The notes beneath the pieces were generated by a model, which saw nothing but the letters and a program-made list of their open reading frames with translations, was not told the origin of the DNA and did not search any database. A DNA stretch of 47,209 nt from JALZEG01 sp046263255. GTDB taxonomy: Bacteria; Actinomycetota; CADDZG01; WHSQ01. Positions 23,632 through 30,337 of this stretch are shown here, piece after piece. The position numbers and the translations under genes were made by a program. The DNA lies in NCBI GenBank assembly GCA_046263255.1, contig JBHELD010000005.1:1-47209 (forward strand), read 5' to 3'. The number at the start of each line of letters is the position of its first letter. The first letter of the stretch is position 1.

Positions 23632-25605
23632 GTGACTCAGGCGTGGGATCGGTTGAAGGAGCGGACGACGTATCCCGCGGAGCCGGAGCTCGCGTGCGAC
23701 GTCGTGATGAAGGGCGGCATCACGAGCGGGATCGCGTACCCGCTCGCCGTGTGCGAGATCGCGTCGAGGTACAAGCTCGTGAACGTCGGCGGGTCGTCCG
23801 CGGGAGCGATCGCGGCCGCGGCGGCTGCGGCGGCCGAGGTCGGCCGGTCGAGCGCGAGCGGCGGGTTCGCGCGTCTCGCGACTCTCCCGCAACGCCTCGC
23901 GGGGGAGCCTGGGGCGCGGCACTCGGTGTTGTTCGACCTCTTCCAGCCCCAGCCGGCGATGGAGCCGTACTACCGGATCCTCCTCGCGTTCGTGACGAAC
24001 GGGCTGACGAAGCTTGGGCGCATCGCGCGCGCGGCGTTCGCAGCGATCCGCAGCTTCTGGCTCGGAGGGCTGCTCGGCGCTGCGGCGGGGCTCGTCGCGG
24101 CGGCTCTCCTCGTCGCTCTCGCCGTGCGGACGCCGGAGGTGAGGGACGATCTCTGGTCCGTCCTCGCCGTGTTCGTCGCGCTCCTCGGCGCGCTCGCCCT
24201 CGCCGTCGCCGGTGGGCTCGGCGGCCTGCTCGTACAGGCGGGGCGTACCGGGATGCGGCGCTTCGCCGACAACATGTTCGGGATCTGCTCGGGCTTTCTC
24301 CCCGCCGGGCCCGGTGACGCCGGCGGGTGCGCGGAGGACCAGCAGAGGGACGCTCGCGGAAGGTGCGGCACGAAGCCGTTGACGACCTGGCTGGCCGACG
24401 AGATCGACACTCTTGCCGGTCGCGCCCCCACCGGCGCAGACCCCCTCACGTTCGGCGACCTCTGCGACCGCGACGTGAGGTTGCGGATGTTCACGACGAA
24501 CCTCAGCAACGGGACGCCCTACACGATCCCGTTCAAAGAGGTCTTCTACTTCCACGAGGACGAGATGGCGCGGCTGTTCCCGCCCCGCGTCGTGCGCTGG
24601 ATGGTGGACAACGCGCGACAGGTGAGCGACGAGACTCGCCGGGTTCTCGAGAAGGAGTCGTCGAAGCTCCACTCGCTGCCACCCACCGATCTGCTCCCGG
24701 TCGTCGTCGCCACGCGCATGAGCCTCAGCTTTCCGATGCTGCTCACGGCCGTCCCGTTGTGGCAGGTGGACTGGAGGCTGGAACAGCCCTACCGCTGCTG
24801 GTTCTCCGACGGAGGGATCACGAGCAACTTCCCCGTGCACTTCTTCGACGGCCCCCTGCCTCGGCGCCCGACGTTCGGGCTGAACCTGGGGCCGTTCTGG
24901 GCCGGGGAGAAGCCCGACGAGGAGAACCAGTGCGCGAACGTGTACTGGCCGAAGAGCAACAACGCGATGCTCTCTCCGAGATGGAGCGGGATCGACACGG
25001 TCGGGCGGTTCGGGCGGGCGATCATGGACACGATGCAGAACTGGAGCGACAACGCGCAGACGCGGCTTCCCGGCTACCGCGACCGCATCGTTCTCATCAA
25101 GCACACCGAGGACGAGGGCGGCATGAACCTCGACATGCCGCGGGACCGGATCCTGAGGTTCGCAGAGCGCGGCCGGTGCGCGGGGGCGACGCTCGTCGCG
25201 AAGTTCGCGGGCGCTACGCCGCCCGAAGGGGACGAGCTCGGGTGGGACAACCACCGCTGGATCCGCTACCGATCGACCATGGGCGTTCTCGAGACGTTCG
25301 TGGAGGGATGGCTGCGTGGTTTCACGGCATCCCCGAAGCCGAGCGATCGGTCTTACTCGGGGTTGATCGAGGTTCCCGTCAGCTACGGATGGCGAGGCGA
25401 CCAGCAGCTCCGTGGACGGGCCGTGACCGCGCTGCTCGAGGCGCTGGCCGAGGACTGGCTGGAGGCCGGCGATGCGGCGCTCCCGGACGACCGCTGCGCG
25501 CGGACCCCCGAGGGAAAGCCATCGGAGAAGTACGACTCCCGGCACCCGTTCCGCCTGGGCGCGCCCCATCCCCGGCCCCGGCTCCGGATCACCCCGGACT
25601 TCTGA
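23632..25605 (+). CDS. Patatin-like phospholipase with an internal membrane hairpin
   Basis: A 657-residue lipid acyl hydrolase. CDVVMKGGITSGIAYPLAV gives the oxyanion loop, VNVGGSSAGAIAAA the G-x-S-x-G nucleophile (Ser at about residue 55) and CWFSDGGITSNFPVHFF the catalytic Asp in D-G-G (about 392). Between them two TM segments (LGGLLGAAAGLVAAALLVALAV and SVLAVFVALLGALALAVAGGL) at about residues 142-205 interrupt the usual compact patatin fold, and are followed by a Cys-containing stretch. The C-terminal 200 residues (GVLETFVEGWLRGF) are specific to this large subfamily. Probably a membrane-attached phospholipase A. GTG 23632 is preferred (GGGGGAG just upstream); GTG 23611 adds seven residues. 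Confidence 0.87.
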   Translation: MTQAWDRLKERTTYPAEPELACDVVMKGGITSGIAYPLAVCEIASRYKLVNVGGSSAGAIAAAAAAAAEVGRSSASGGFARLATLPQRLAGEPGARHSVLFDLFQPQPAMEPYYRILLAFVTNGLTKLGRIARAAFAAIRSFWLGGLLGAAAGLVAAALLVALAVRTPEVRDDLWSVLAVFVALLGALALAVAGGLGGLLVQAGRTGMRRFADNMFGICSGFLPAGPGDAGGCAEDQQRDARGRCGTKPLTTWLADEIDTLAGRAPTGADPLTFGDLCDRDVRLRMFTTNLSNGTPYTIPFKEVFYFHEDEMARLFPPRVVRWMVDNARQVSDETRRVLEKESSKLHSLPPTDLLPVVVATRMSLSFPMLLTAVPLWQVDWRLEQPYRCWFSDGGITSNFPVHFFDGPLPRRPTFGLNLGPFWAGEKPDEENQCANVYWPKSNNAMLSPRWSGIDTVGRFGRAIMDTMQNWSDNAQTRLPGYRDRIVLIKHTEDEGGMNLDMPRDRILRFAERGRCAGATLVAKFAGATPPEGDELGWDNHRWIRYRSTMGVLETFVEGWLRGFTASPKPSDRSYSGLIEVPVSYGWRGDQQLRGRAVTALLEALAEDWLEAGDAALPDDRCARTPEGKPSEKYDSRHPFRLGAPHPRPRLRITPDF

Positions 25606-25679
25606 GATGGACGCACCTTCGAGTCACCGAGGTCCAATCCGTGGCCGTCGACGTGCTCGGGTGAACGTCCGCGCCGGGA

Positions 25680-26843
25680 CTAGAGGCCCAGCGTCTTCGC
25701 TATGACGTACTTCTGGATCTCCGACGTCCCCTCGACGATCCGGAAGACACGCACCAGCCGGTAGAGGCGCTCCAACGGCAGCTCGCGCATCCAGCCCATG
25801 CCCCCGTGGACCTGGATCATCCGGTCCACCACGCGGTTCACCATCTCGGCCGCGTAGAGCTTGACGATCGACGACTCCTGGATGACGGGCTCCCCGTCGT
25901 CGTACTTCCACGCACACTCGTAGGTCATCAGCTTCGACGCTTTGATCTCGACGAGCGACTCGACGATGTGCCCCTGCACGTACTGGTTCTTTCCGATCGG
26001 CCGGTCGAACGCCGTCCGTTGCTTCGCGTAGTCGATCCCGAGGCCGAGCGCGTACTCCGCGATCCCGTTGCACGACGCGGCCATCGACAGACGCCCCATC
26101 GCGAGGAACTGCATCGCCGAGTAGAAACCCATGCCGGCGGCGCCGGGCCCCCCGAGGATCTGCTCCTCCGGCACGCGGCAGTCCTCGAAGATCAGCTCGT
26201 ACTGACCTTCGGCGTCGATCATCCCGCGCTGAGGGCGGCCGACGGAGAACCCGGGCGTGCCGCGCTCGACGAGAAAAGCGGTGATGCCCCCCTGGGCCTT
26301 GAGCGCGCGGTCGTTCGCGGCGAACACGAGCGCGAAGTCCGCGTGCTTGCCGTTCGTGATGAAGTGCTTCGTGCCGTTGATGATCCAGTCGCTCCCGTCC
26401 TTCACCGCCGTGGTGCGCAGGCTCTGCGCGTCCGAGCCCGCGTCGGGCTCCGTCAGCGCGAAGCACATCGACTTCTCCGCGTTCACGAGCGGCACCAGGT
26501 AGCGCTTCTTCTGCTCGTCGGTCCCCGACAAGAGCAGCCCGGTCGGACCCTCCGGCCCGTAGGTCGTGAAGGCCGCGAGCCGGCAGCCCGTCAGCGGCGC
26601 GGCCTCTCGCAGCAGCACCATCCCGAGCTGCGGAAGGCCGCTGCCGCCGACGTCCTCGGGGAAGTCGGCGGCGTAGAACCCGAGCTCCGCGGAGCGCCGC
26701 CGGACGCTGTCGATCAGCTCGACGGGGACCTCGTCCACCTCGGGGTCGAGCTCGGCGGCCTCGAGCGGCTTCAGCTCGCGCTCGACGAACTCCGTGAGGT
26801 TGCGCCGGAGCTCCTCGTACTCCGGGGGGGTGGAGAAGTCCAT
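25680..26843 (-). CDS. Acyl-CoA dehydrogenase
   Basis: A 387-residue FAD-dependent alpha,beta-dehydrogenase of fatty or branched acyl-CoA beta-oxidation. MCFALTEPDAGSDAQS is the first family signature (FAD contact). WIINGTKHFITNGKHADF is the beta-domain core. GRLSMAASCNGIAEYALGLGIDYAKQRTAFDRPIGKNQ and QVHGGMGWMRELPLERLYR-VRVFRIVEGTSEIQ form the C-terminal helical domain; the IVEGTSEIQ glutamate is the usual catalytic-base position. Substrate chain length cannot be assigned, and no ETF or enoyl-CoA hydratase genes are adjacent. ATG 26843 has a TAGTTT -10 ending 7 bases upstream, so it is probably leaderless. It borders the low-GC island. Confidence 0.92.
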   Translation of the reverse strand: MDFSTPPEYEELRRNLTEFVERELKPLEAAELDPEVDEVPVELIDSVRRRSAELGFYAADFPEDVGGSGLPQLGMVLLREAAPLTGCRLAAFTTYGPEGPTGLLLSGTDEQKKRYLVPLVNAEKSMCFALTEPDAGSDAQSLRTTAVKDGSDWIINGTKHFITNGKHADFALVFAANDRALKAQGGITAFLVERGTPGFSVGRPQRGMIDAEGQYELIFEDCRVPEEQILGGPGAAGMGFYSAMQFLAMGRLSMAASCNGIAEYALGLGIDYAKQRTAFDRPIGKNQYVQGHIVESLVEIKASKLMTYECAWKYDDGEPVIQESSIVKLYAAEMVNRVVDRMIQVHGGMGWMRELPLERLYRLVRVFRIVEGTSEIQKYVIAKTLGL

Positions 26844-26849
26844 CCGGCC

Positions 26850-26855
26850 AAACTA
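26850..26855 (-). promoter_or_regulatory. Leaderless -10 element (TAGTTT) for acyl-CoA dehydrogenase
   Basis: On the minus strand TAGTTT ends 7 bases before the A of ATG 26843; no Shine-Dalgarno sequence and no clear -35. Confidence 0.55.
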
Positions 26856-27063
26856 CCGGCGCCGGGACGACTCGACGGCCGTCGCCTCTCTCACGAAATC
26901 CTCCCAGGGCCGTCAGAAGGCCCTCTGTGTGGCTCGGCTGCTGCCGCAGAGCGCGCGGCTTCACGTCCATAGGTCCTCGTTGAGGTCGAGCAGGACGCCG
27001 AGCGGTCGTCCCTTGGGGACCGTCCGTTCGGAGTGCCGGCTTTGTGGGACGACCTTTCTACGG
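26856..27063. other. Island edge; coding-like minus-strand frame without a start codon
   Basis: About 200 bases between the dehydrogenase promoter and the first HTH-TPR gene. On the minus strand, downstream of the regulator stop, one frame reads TVPKGRPLGVLLDLNEDLWT and ends in TGA near 26966, with mostly G/C third positions. The frame has no ATG, GTG or TTG before it reaches the regulator gene. It may be the 3' remnant of a deleted gene or chance. Composition falls from the genome norm within this gap. Confidence 0.35.
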
Positions 27064-28362
27064 TCAGTCCAGCCGGTCCAAAGTCCGTGCCAGTAGGCGG
27101 AGGCCTGCGTGAAACTCGGCGTAGCTGCGGGCTTGGTCGTGCCCCGCTAGAAGCTCCCCGAGGAGGCGACACGTATCGGCTGCGTGCGCGAGTTCTCCGC
27201 ACTTTTCGTACAGCGAAATTGCCTGGCGGAAGTGACGCTCGGCTTTCGGTGGATCGACATGGCCTAGCGCCAAAGCAAGCTCTCTGTGGGCAAGTGCAAG
27301 TTCGGGCATGGCATCCATTTCGCTCAGCAGTTCCAGCGCCTGCCGAGCCAAGGCCTGCGCCCGATCGTTGTCGCCCAAGAGACGTTCCACCCTCGCAAGC
27401 TCGTTGAGGTTGAGGGCTTCGCTCCTGGTGAAGCCGACCGCCCGGAAGGTTTCCCGCGCTTCTTCCAACGCCGCCCGCCCGCCCAGCAGGTCTCCCTTCG
27501 ACACGAGTACGATTCCTCGGTTGGTCCGGGCCCTCGCGATCTCCGTCCGCCAGTTCAGGTCCCGGTAGATCTCCTCGGCCCGCTTCAAGGAGTCGAGGGC
27601 GTCGTCAATCCGTCCGCTATTGAGCAGCGCACGTGCGGCATTCAGGTGCATACCCGCGATGCCTTCGGGATCGTCGACGCGAGCCTGTAGTCGAAGCGCC
27701 CGGTCGGCTGCGTCGTTGGCTTTCTCGTGAAGCCCGAGCTCCATGTACGGCCAGACCAACGAGGCATACGTTCGCATCAACGCCGCGGGGTCGGTGAGAT
27801 CTTGCTGGTGAAGCTCTACGAGGTAGCTCTCAAGGACGTGTAGCGCAAGCGGCGTTTCACCTCTCATCTGGTGACACCGGGCTAGACCCGCGATTGCCTC
27901 GACGGCCGCAGGAGCCGAGGCGTTCGCTCGGTACAGGTCGAGGGCTTCGCCGTAGAGGCGCAGGGCGTCAGTGTTGGTGCCCGATCGTTCGACGCATCGC
28001 GCGTGTCCGGCTATCGCGTCCGCTCGGAGAACGGGGTAGCCGCATCGACGCGCCGTTCTTTCGGCTGCCACGAATGCCGCACGACTGGAGTCGTAGCGCC
28101 CGGAGTACAGGTGCTGCCAACCTTCGTGCAGACGTAAGACAACTTCAGGTTCTGAAGCCGCAAGGCCGCTCGCCAGCTGGTCGCCCGATACGCCGAGCTT
28201 CTTCGCCATCAGGTTCAGGAAGTCGGACGACGGCTGCCTGATTCCTCGTTCGATCTGGCTCACGAAGGCGGCGCTGTACGGCGCGGCTAGTTGCGCCTGC
28301 GTCAGGCCCTTCTTGTGACGTAGATGTCGTACCCGCTCCCCGAGTCCTTCCGCCATCTTCAC
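27064..28362 (-). CDS. HTH (XRE) - TPR transcriptional regulator
   Basis: A 432-residue cytoplasmic regulator. Residues 3-60 form an XRE-type helix-turn-helix (LGERVRHLRHKKGLTQAQLA, FVSQIERGIRQPSS). About 340 residues of TPR-like helical repeats follow, recognisable as ALRLYGEALDLYRAN, ANDAADRALRLQARV, ALDSLKRAEEIYRDL, RAALEEARETFRAVG, AQALARQALELLSEM and AERHFRQAISLYEKCG. HTH plus a TPR superhelix is the RRNPP receptor architecture (Rap, Rgg, NprR, PlcR, PrgX), whose TPRs bind short peptides, but TPRs also bind proteins. GTG 28362 (or ATG 28356) has AAGGGGG 8 bases upstream. Codon use is less GC-rich than in neighbours, a sign of transfer. The promoter overlaps a divergent one driving short ORFs. 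Confidence 0.82.
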   Translation of the reverse strand: MKMAEGLGERVRHLRHKKGLTQAQLAAPYSAAFVSQIERGIRQPSSDFLNLMAKKLGVSGDQLASGLAASEPEVVLRLHEGWQHLYSGRYDSSRAAFVAAERTARRCGYPVLRADAIAGHARCVERSGTNTDALRLYGEALDLYRANASAPAAVEAIAGLARCHQMRGETPLALHVLESYLVELHQQDLTDPAALMRTYASLVWPYMELGLHEKANDAADRALRLQARVDDPEGIAGMHLNAARALLNSGRIDDALDSLKRAEEIYRDLNWRTEIARARTNRGIVLVSKGDLLGGRAALEEARETFRAVGFTRSEALNLNELARVERLLGDNDRAQALARQALELLSEMDAMPELALAHRELALALGHVDPPKAERHFRQAISLYEKCGELAHAADTCRLLGELLAGHDQARSYAEFHAGLRLLARTLDRLD

Positions 28363-28395
28363 GTCGCCAGCCCCCTTAACCGCCAAATTGCCGGG

Positions 28396-28424
28396 AGCTT
28401 ACGGATGCGTCCGTTTTGGAGCAA
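28396..28424 (-). promoter_or_regulatory. Promoter of the HTH-TPR regulator
   Basis: Minus strand: TTGCTC (28424-28419), 17-base spacer, TAAGCT (28401-28396). The expected transcript start near 28389 gives a 27-base leader carrying the AAGGGGG ribosome binding site. Its -35 lies 8 bp from the -35 of the divergent promoter. Confidence 0.5.
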
Positions 28425-28432
28425 CCCGTCCT

Positions 28433-28461
28433 TTAACAGCATCTCGTTCATTCCTCATACT
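28433..28461 (+). promoter_or_regulatory. Divergent promoter driving short ORFs
   Basis: TTAACA (28433-28438), 17-base spacer, CATACT (28456-28461). It is the best -35/-10 pair in the window. The expected start near 28468 is 3 bases before ATG 28471. CCCTTAAC (28373-28380) and CCTTTAAC (28430-28437) form a near-direct repeat around the two promoters that could be regulator sites. Confidence 0.55.
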
Positions 28462-28470
28462 TGGAGAGTT

Positions 28471-28506
28471 ATGTCGCAGGCGGCGAAGGGGGGTGATCCG
28501 TTGTGA
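28471..28506 (+). CDS. Candidate 11-residue leader/signal ORF
   Basis: ATG 28471 encodes MSQAAKGGDPL and stops at TGA 28504-28506. GGAG lies 4 bases upstream and the divergent promoter begins transcription next to it. The stop overlaps the next GTG (GTGA). It may be a leader peptide that brings ribosomes to the second ORF rather than a functional product. The evidence is position only. Confidence 0.35.
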   Translation: MSQAAKGGDPL

Positions 28507-28553
28507 GCGAGGAGGACTACATCCTCGAACTGCTCGGATGGGACCACGGCTAG
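28503..28553 (+). CDS. Candidate 16-residue peptide ORF divergent from the HTH-TPR regulator
   Basis: GTG 28503 overlaps the upstream stop by four bases and has AAGGGGGG 9 bases ahead. It encodes MSEEDYILELLGWDHG, an acidic, amphipathic peptide with no secretion signal. The combination of a good promoter, a coupled start and a strong ribosome binding site is unlikely by chance. By analogy with RRNPP modules the peptide could be a ligand of the TPR domain, but those precursors normally carry an export signal and this one does not. Attenuator/leader function is the main alternative. Confidence 0.4.
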   Translation: MSEEDYILELLGWDHG

Positions 28554-28555
28554 CG

Positions 28556-28687
28556 ATGCGCCTTTGCCTTGCGGCACCTCGCGCAGAGTTCGGCGGGGTG
28601 TCGCGGGGCGCACGGCTGGGACCGTGCTTCGACGTCTGCTCATTCGGTGTCAAAGCTCTGTTATCGGCGCGTGGATCTGCGACGTGA
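28556..28687 (+). CDS. Candidate 43-residue ORF following the peptide ORF
   Basis: ATG 28556 begins two bases after the stop of the 16-residue ORF. The product (MRLCLAAPRAEFGG through CFDVCSFGVKALLSARGSAT) has three cysteines and a basic character; no family is recognised. Third-position GC is mixed, as elsewhere in the island, so coding status is uncertain. If real, three ORFs are packed with a 4-base overlap and a 2-base gap. Confidence 0.3.
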   Translation: MRLCLAAPRAEFGGVSRGARLGPCFDVCSFGVKALLSARGSAT

Positions 28688-28705
28688 GACTTTGCAAACC
28701 ATTCC

Positions 28706-28735
28706 TTGACTTCGCCGCAGCGGCGGTGCTTAAGT
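28706..28735 (+). promoter_or_regulatory. Candidate promoter/operator upstream of the second HTH-TPR gene
   Basis: TTGACT (28706-28711) is followed after 18 bases by TTAAGT (28730-28735). The element is embedded in an imperfect inverted repeat GACTT-CGCCGC-A-GCGGCG-...-AAGTC (28708-28736), as expected of a repressor site. It is about 165 bases upstream of the 39-residue ORF. Confidence 0.4.
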
Positions 28736-28900
28736 CGCCGCGGCGTAGCGCGAGTGCGCCAAGAACAACCAGCATCATTCGTTGACCGGGGGTCTTCGTT
28801 GTGCAGCGTCCGTGCCGATGCGGTCTTGCATCTGCAAGCCGGCCGGCACTTTCACTCAACGGTTCGCTCTCACGTGCCGTCAGTTCAAGTGAAGGTGTAC

Positions 28901-29020
28901 ATGTTGACCGACGATCAGCCTCCTGAGTTGCTGTCGAACCCACGGGATCATCGTCGAGTTCCCGATACCGGTGAGGCGCACGTCGGGAAGACGTCGCTCA
29001 CTGCGAAGGACGAGGCGTAG
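28901..29020 (+). CDS. Candidate 39-residue ORF abutting the second HTH-TPR gene
   Basis: ATG 28901 has GAAGG 5 bases upstream and the TAG stop (29018-29020) directly touches the GTG start of the HTH-TPR gene, with zero bases between. The product is hydrophilic (MLTDDQPPELLSNPRDHRRV, GEAHVGKTSLTAKDEA) and probably unfolded. The frame remains open to 28706, giving up to 104 residues, but only the 28901 start has a ribosome binding site. No family is recognised. Head-to-tail coupling with the regulator suggests a small partner, antagonist or peptide precursor. Confidence 0.45.
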   Translation: MLTDDQPPELLSNPRDHRRVPDTGEAHVGKTSLTAKDEA

Positions 29021-29632
29021 GTGCCCCGGCGTCGGCGAATGTCGCAGGACGAACGAGTGCGGGTCGGCCGCAGGTTGCGTGAGCTTCGTCTTGCGGCAGG
29101 ATTGACCCAGGCGGAGCTTGCGGGGCGTCGCTTCTCTCACGCCTACGTCAGCGTCTTAGAAGCCGGAAGGCGCGAGCCGTCTAAGGCCACCGTCGAGTAC
29201 TTCGCGCGGCGTCTCGGTGTGGCGGTTGAGGAACTTTGGGGGGAGAAGGGCGCATCGTGGGCGCTTCAGATGGCCGAAGACCTGCGTGCCGAAGGCCTGC
29301 ACGAAAAAAGCCGGGATCTATTGGCTCGTACCCTGACGAACCTCGAAAGGGACCGGGAACTCGATCCTCGGGTTCTCGTTGTGCTGCATCGGGAGCTGGG
29401 CCGGATCGATCAACATCGTGATCCCCAAAGCGCCAAAACGCACCTGAACCAAGCCCTCGATCTCGCGGGCGACCGGGAATCCCTCATGGCAGAGCGTGCC
29501 GAAATCATGGTCATGTTGGCCGACCTGCTCGATGTCGAGGGCCTGACGGATGAAGTCGTTCGATACCTCCGTGCGGCCGCCGATCTGTTTCTCGAGCTCG
29601 CCGGCCGGCGAGCCAACCTCACAGGCGCTTGA
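29021..29632 (+). CDS. HTH (XRE) regulator with a short TPR region, probably C-terminally truncated
   Basis: A 203-residue protein. GRRLRELRLAAGLTQAELA and YVSVLEAGRREPSKATVEYFARRLGV form an XRE helix-turn-helix clearly related to that of the divergent regulator. TPR-like helices follow (KSRDLLARTLTNLE, AKTHLNQALDLAGDRESLMAERAEIMVMLADLLD, VVRYLRAAADLFLELAGRR) and stop after about 110 residues, where relatives have 300 or more. The last 14 bases run into the 3' end of the convergent PH/SHOCT gene, and GC content returns to the genome norm there, so the island junction may have cut the gene. GTG 29021 has GAGG 7 bases upstream; ATG 29039 is an alternative start. Confidence 0.75.
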   Translation: MPRRRRMSQDERVRVGRRLRELRLAAGLTQAELAGRRFSHAYVSVLEAGRREPSKATVEYFARRLGVAVEELWGEKGASWALQMAEDLRAEGLHEKSRDLLARTLTNLERDRELDPRVLVVLHRELGRIDQHRDPQSAKTHLNQALDLAGDRESLMAERAEIMVMLADLLDVEGLTDEVVRYLRAAADLFLELAGRRANLTGA

Positions 29633-30272
29633 GCAGCTCCGCCTTCTTCGTCTGGAACTCCTCTTCCGTCAGCACGCCGTCCTTGCGCAGACGGCCCAGG
29701 TGCTCGAGCTGCTCCGTCACCGACGGCTCCGCGCGGCCTTGCCCCATCACCTCGCCGACCTGACCCTGCACGATCCGGGTGGAGTTGTCCTCCGTCTGCT
29801 TGTAGATCATGAGCTGGACCTGCTCGGGCTTGCGGACGTCGGTGATCCGCGTCTGGCCCCGTTCCCCGGCCGACTCGATCAGCAGGTCGCCCGCGCCGAG
29901 GACGCGCTCGAGGACCGTCTGCGTGAACGTGATGTCGTTGATCCTCTCGAGCGGGATCTCGCGCGACTGCTTGGCGATGATCCCGCCCCTCGTGATGAGA
30001 CGGTCGCTCGTCAGCACGAACATCGTGAAGCGCCACCGCAGAGCCGGCAGCACCGCGAGGAAGTACCACGCGATCGTCACGACCGCGCCGACGACCATCT
30101 TCGCGGTCGTCCTTCTCTCGTCGAAGACCGCCTCCGCGCCCTCGTAGCCCAGGAACAGGGCGGCCACGGCCGCGATCGTCCACAGAACCGGCGGAACCAG
30201 CGCGACCCAGTGGGGCTTGAGGTCGAAGATCAACTTCTCGTGCTCGGCCAGGAGGCTCCGGGGAAAGGCCAT
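29619..30272 (-). CDS. Membrane protein with bacterial PH (bPH2) domain and SHOCT tail
   Basis: A 217-residue protein. Two TM segments (HWVALVPPVLWTIAAVAALFLG and MVVGAVVTIAWYFLAVLPALRW) are followed by a PH domain of the DUF304 type (FTMFVLTSDRLITRGGIIAKQSREIPLERINDITFTQTV, ending DVRKPEQVQLMI). A C-terminal SHOCT helix (EQLEHLGRLRKDGVLTEEEFQTKKAELLKRL) is typical of oligomerising tails. The family is widespread in actinobacteria; function unknown. ATG 30272 has TACGGT ending 7 bases upstream (leaderless). Divergent from gatC, 65 bases apart. Confidence 0.88.
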   Translation of the reverse strand: MAFPRSLLAEHEKLIFDLKPHWVALVPPVLWTIAAVAALFLGYEGAEAVFDERRTTAKMVVGAVVTIAWYFLAVLPALRWRFTMFVLTSDRLITRGGIIAKQSREIPLERINDITFTQTVLERVLGAGDLLIESAGERGQTRITDVRKPEQVQLMIYKQTEDNSTRIVQGQVGEVMGQGRAEPSVTEQLEHLGRLRKDGVLTEEEFQTKKAELLKRL

Positions 30273-30278
30273 GGTCGA

Positions 30279-30284
30279 ACCGTA
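30279..30284 (-). promoter_or_regulatory. Leaderless -10 element (TACGGT) for the PH/SHOCT gene
   Basis: Minus-strand TACGGT ends 7 bases before the A of ATG 30272; paired divergently with the gatC element. Confidence 0.5.
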
Positions 30285-30325
30285 GCAACCGCGGGGTTCC
30301 GAGGAAAGGACTTCGGACCGGCCGC

Positions 30326-30331
30326 TAGGAT
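30326..30331 (+). promoter_or_regulatory. Leaderless -10 element (TAGGAT) for the gat operon
   Basis: TAGGAT ends 7 bases before the A of ATG 30338. There is no Shine-Dalgarno sequence before gatC. Confidence 0.6.
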
Positions 30332-30337
30332 GCCTCG

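Noticed and set aside
28455..28643. 62-codon minus-strand ORF across the micro-ORF region
   Set aside because: Antisense to the promoter-linked micro-ORFs, without a ribosome binding site or recognisable domain.
28801..28926. 41-codon plus-strand ORF starting at GTG 28801 (MQRPCRCGLASASRP...)
   Set aside because: No ribosome binding site and no coding bias; it overlaps the better supported 28901 ORF.
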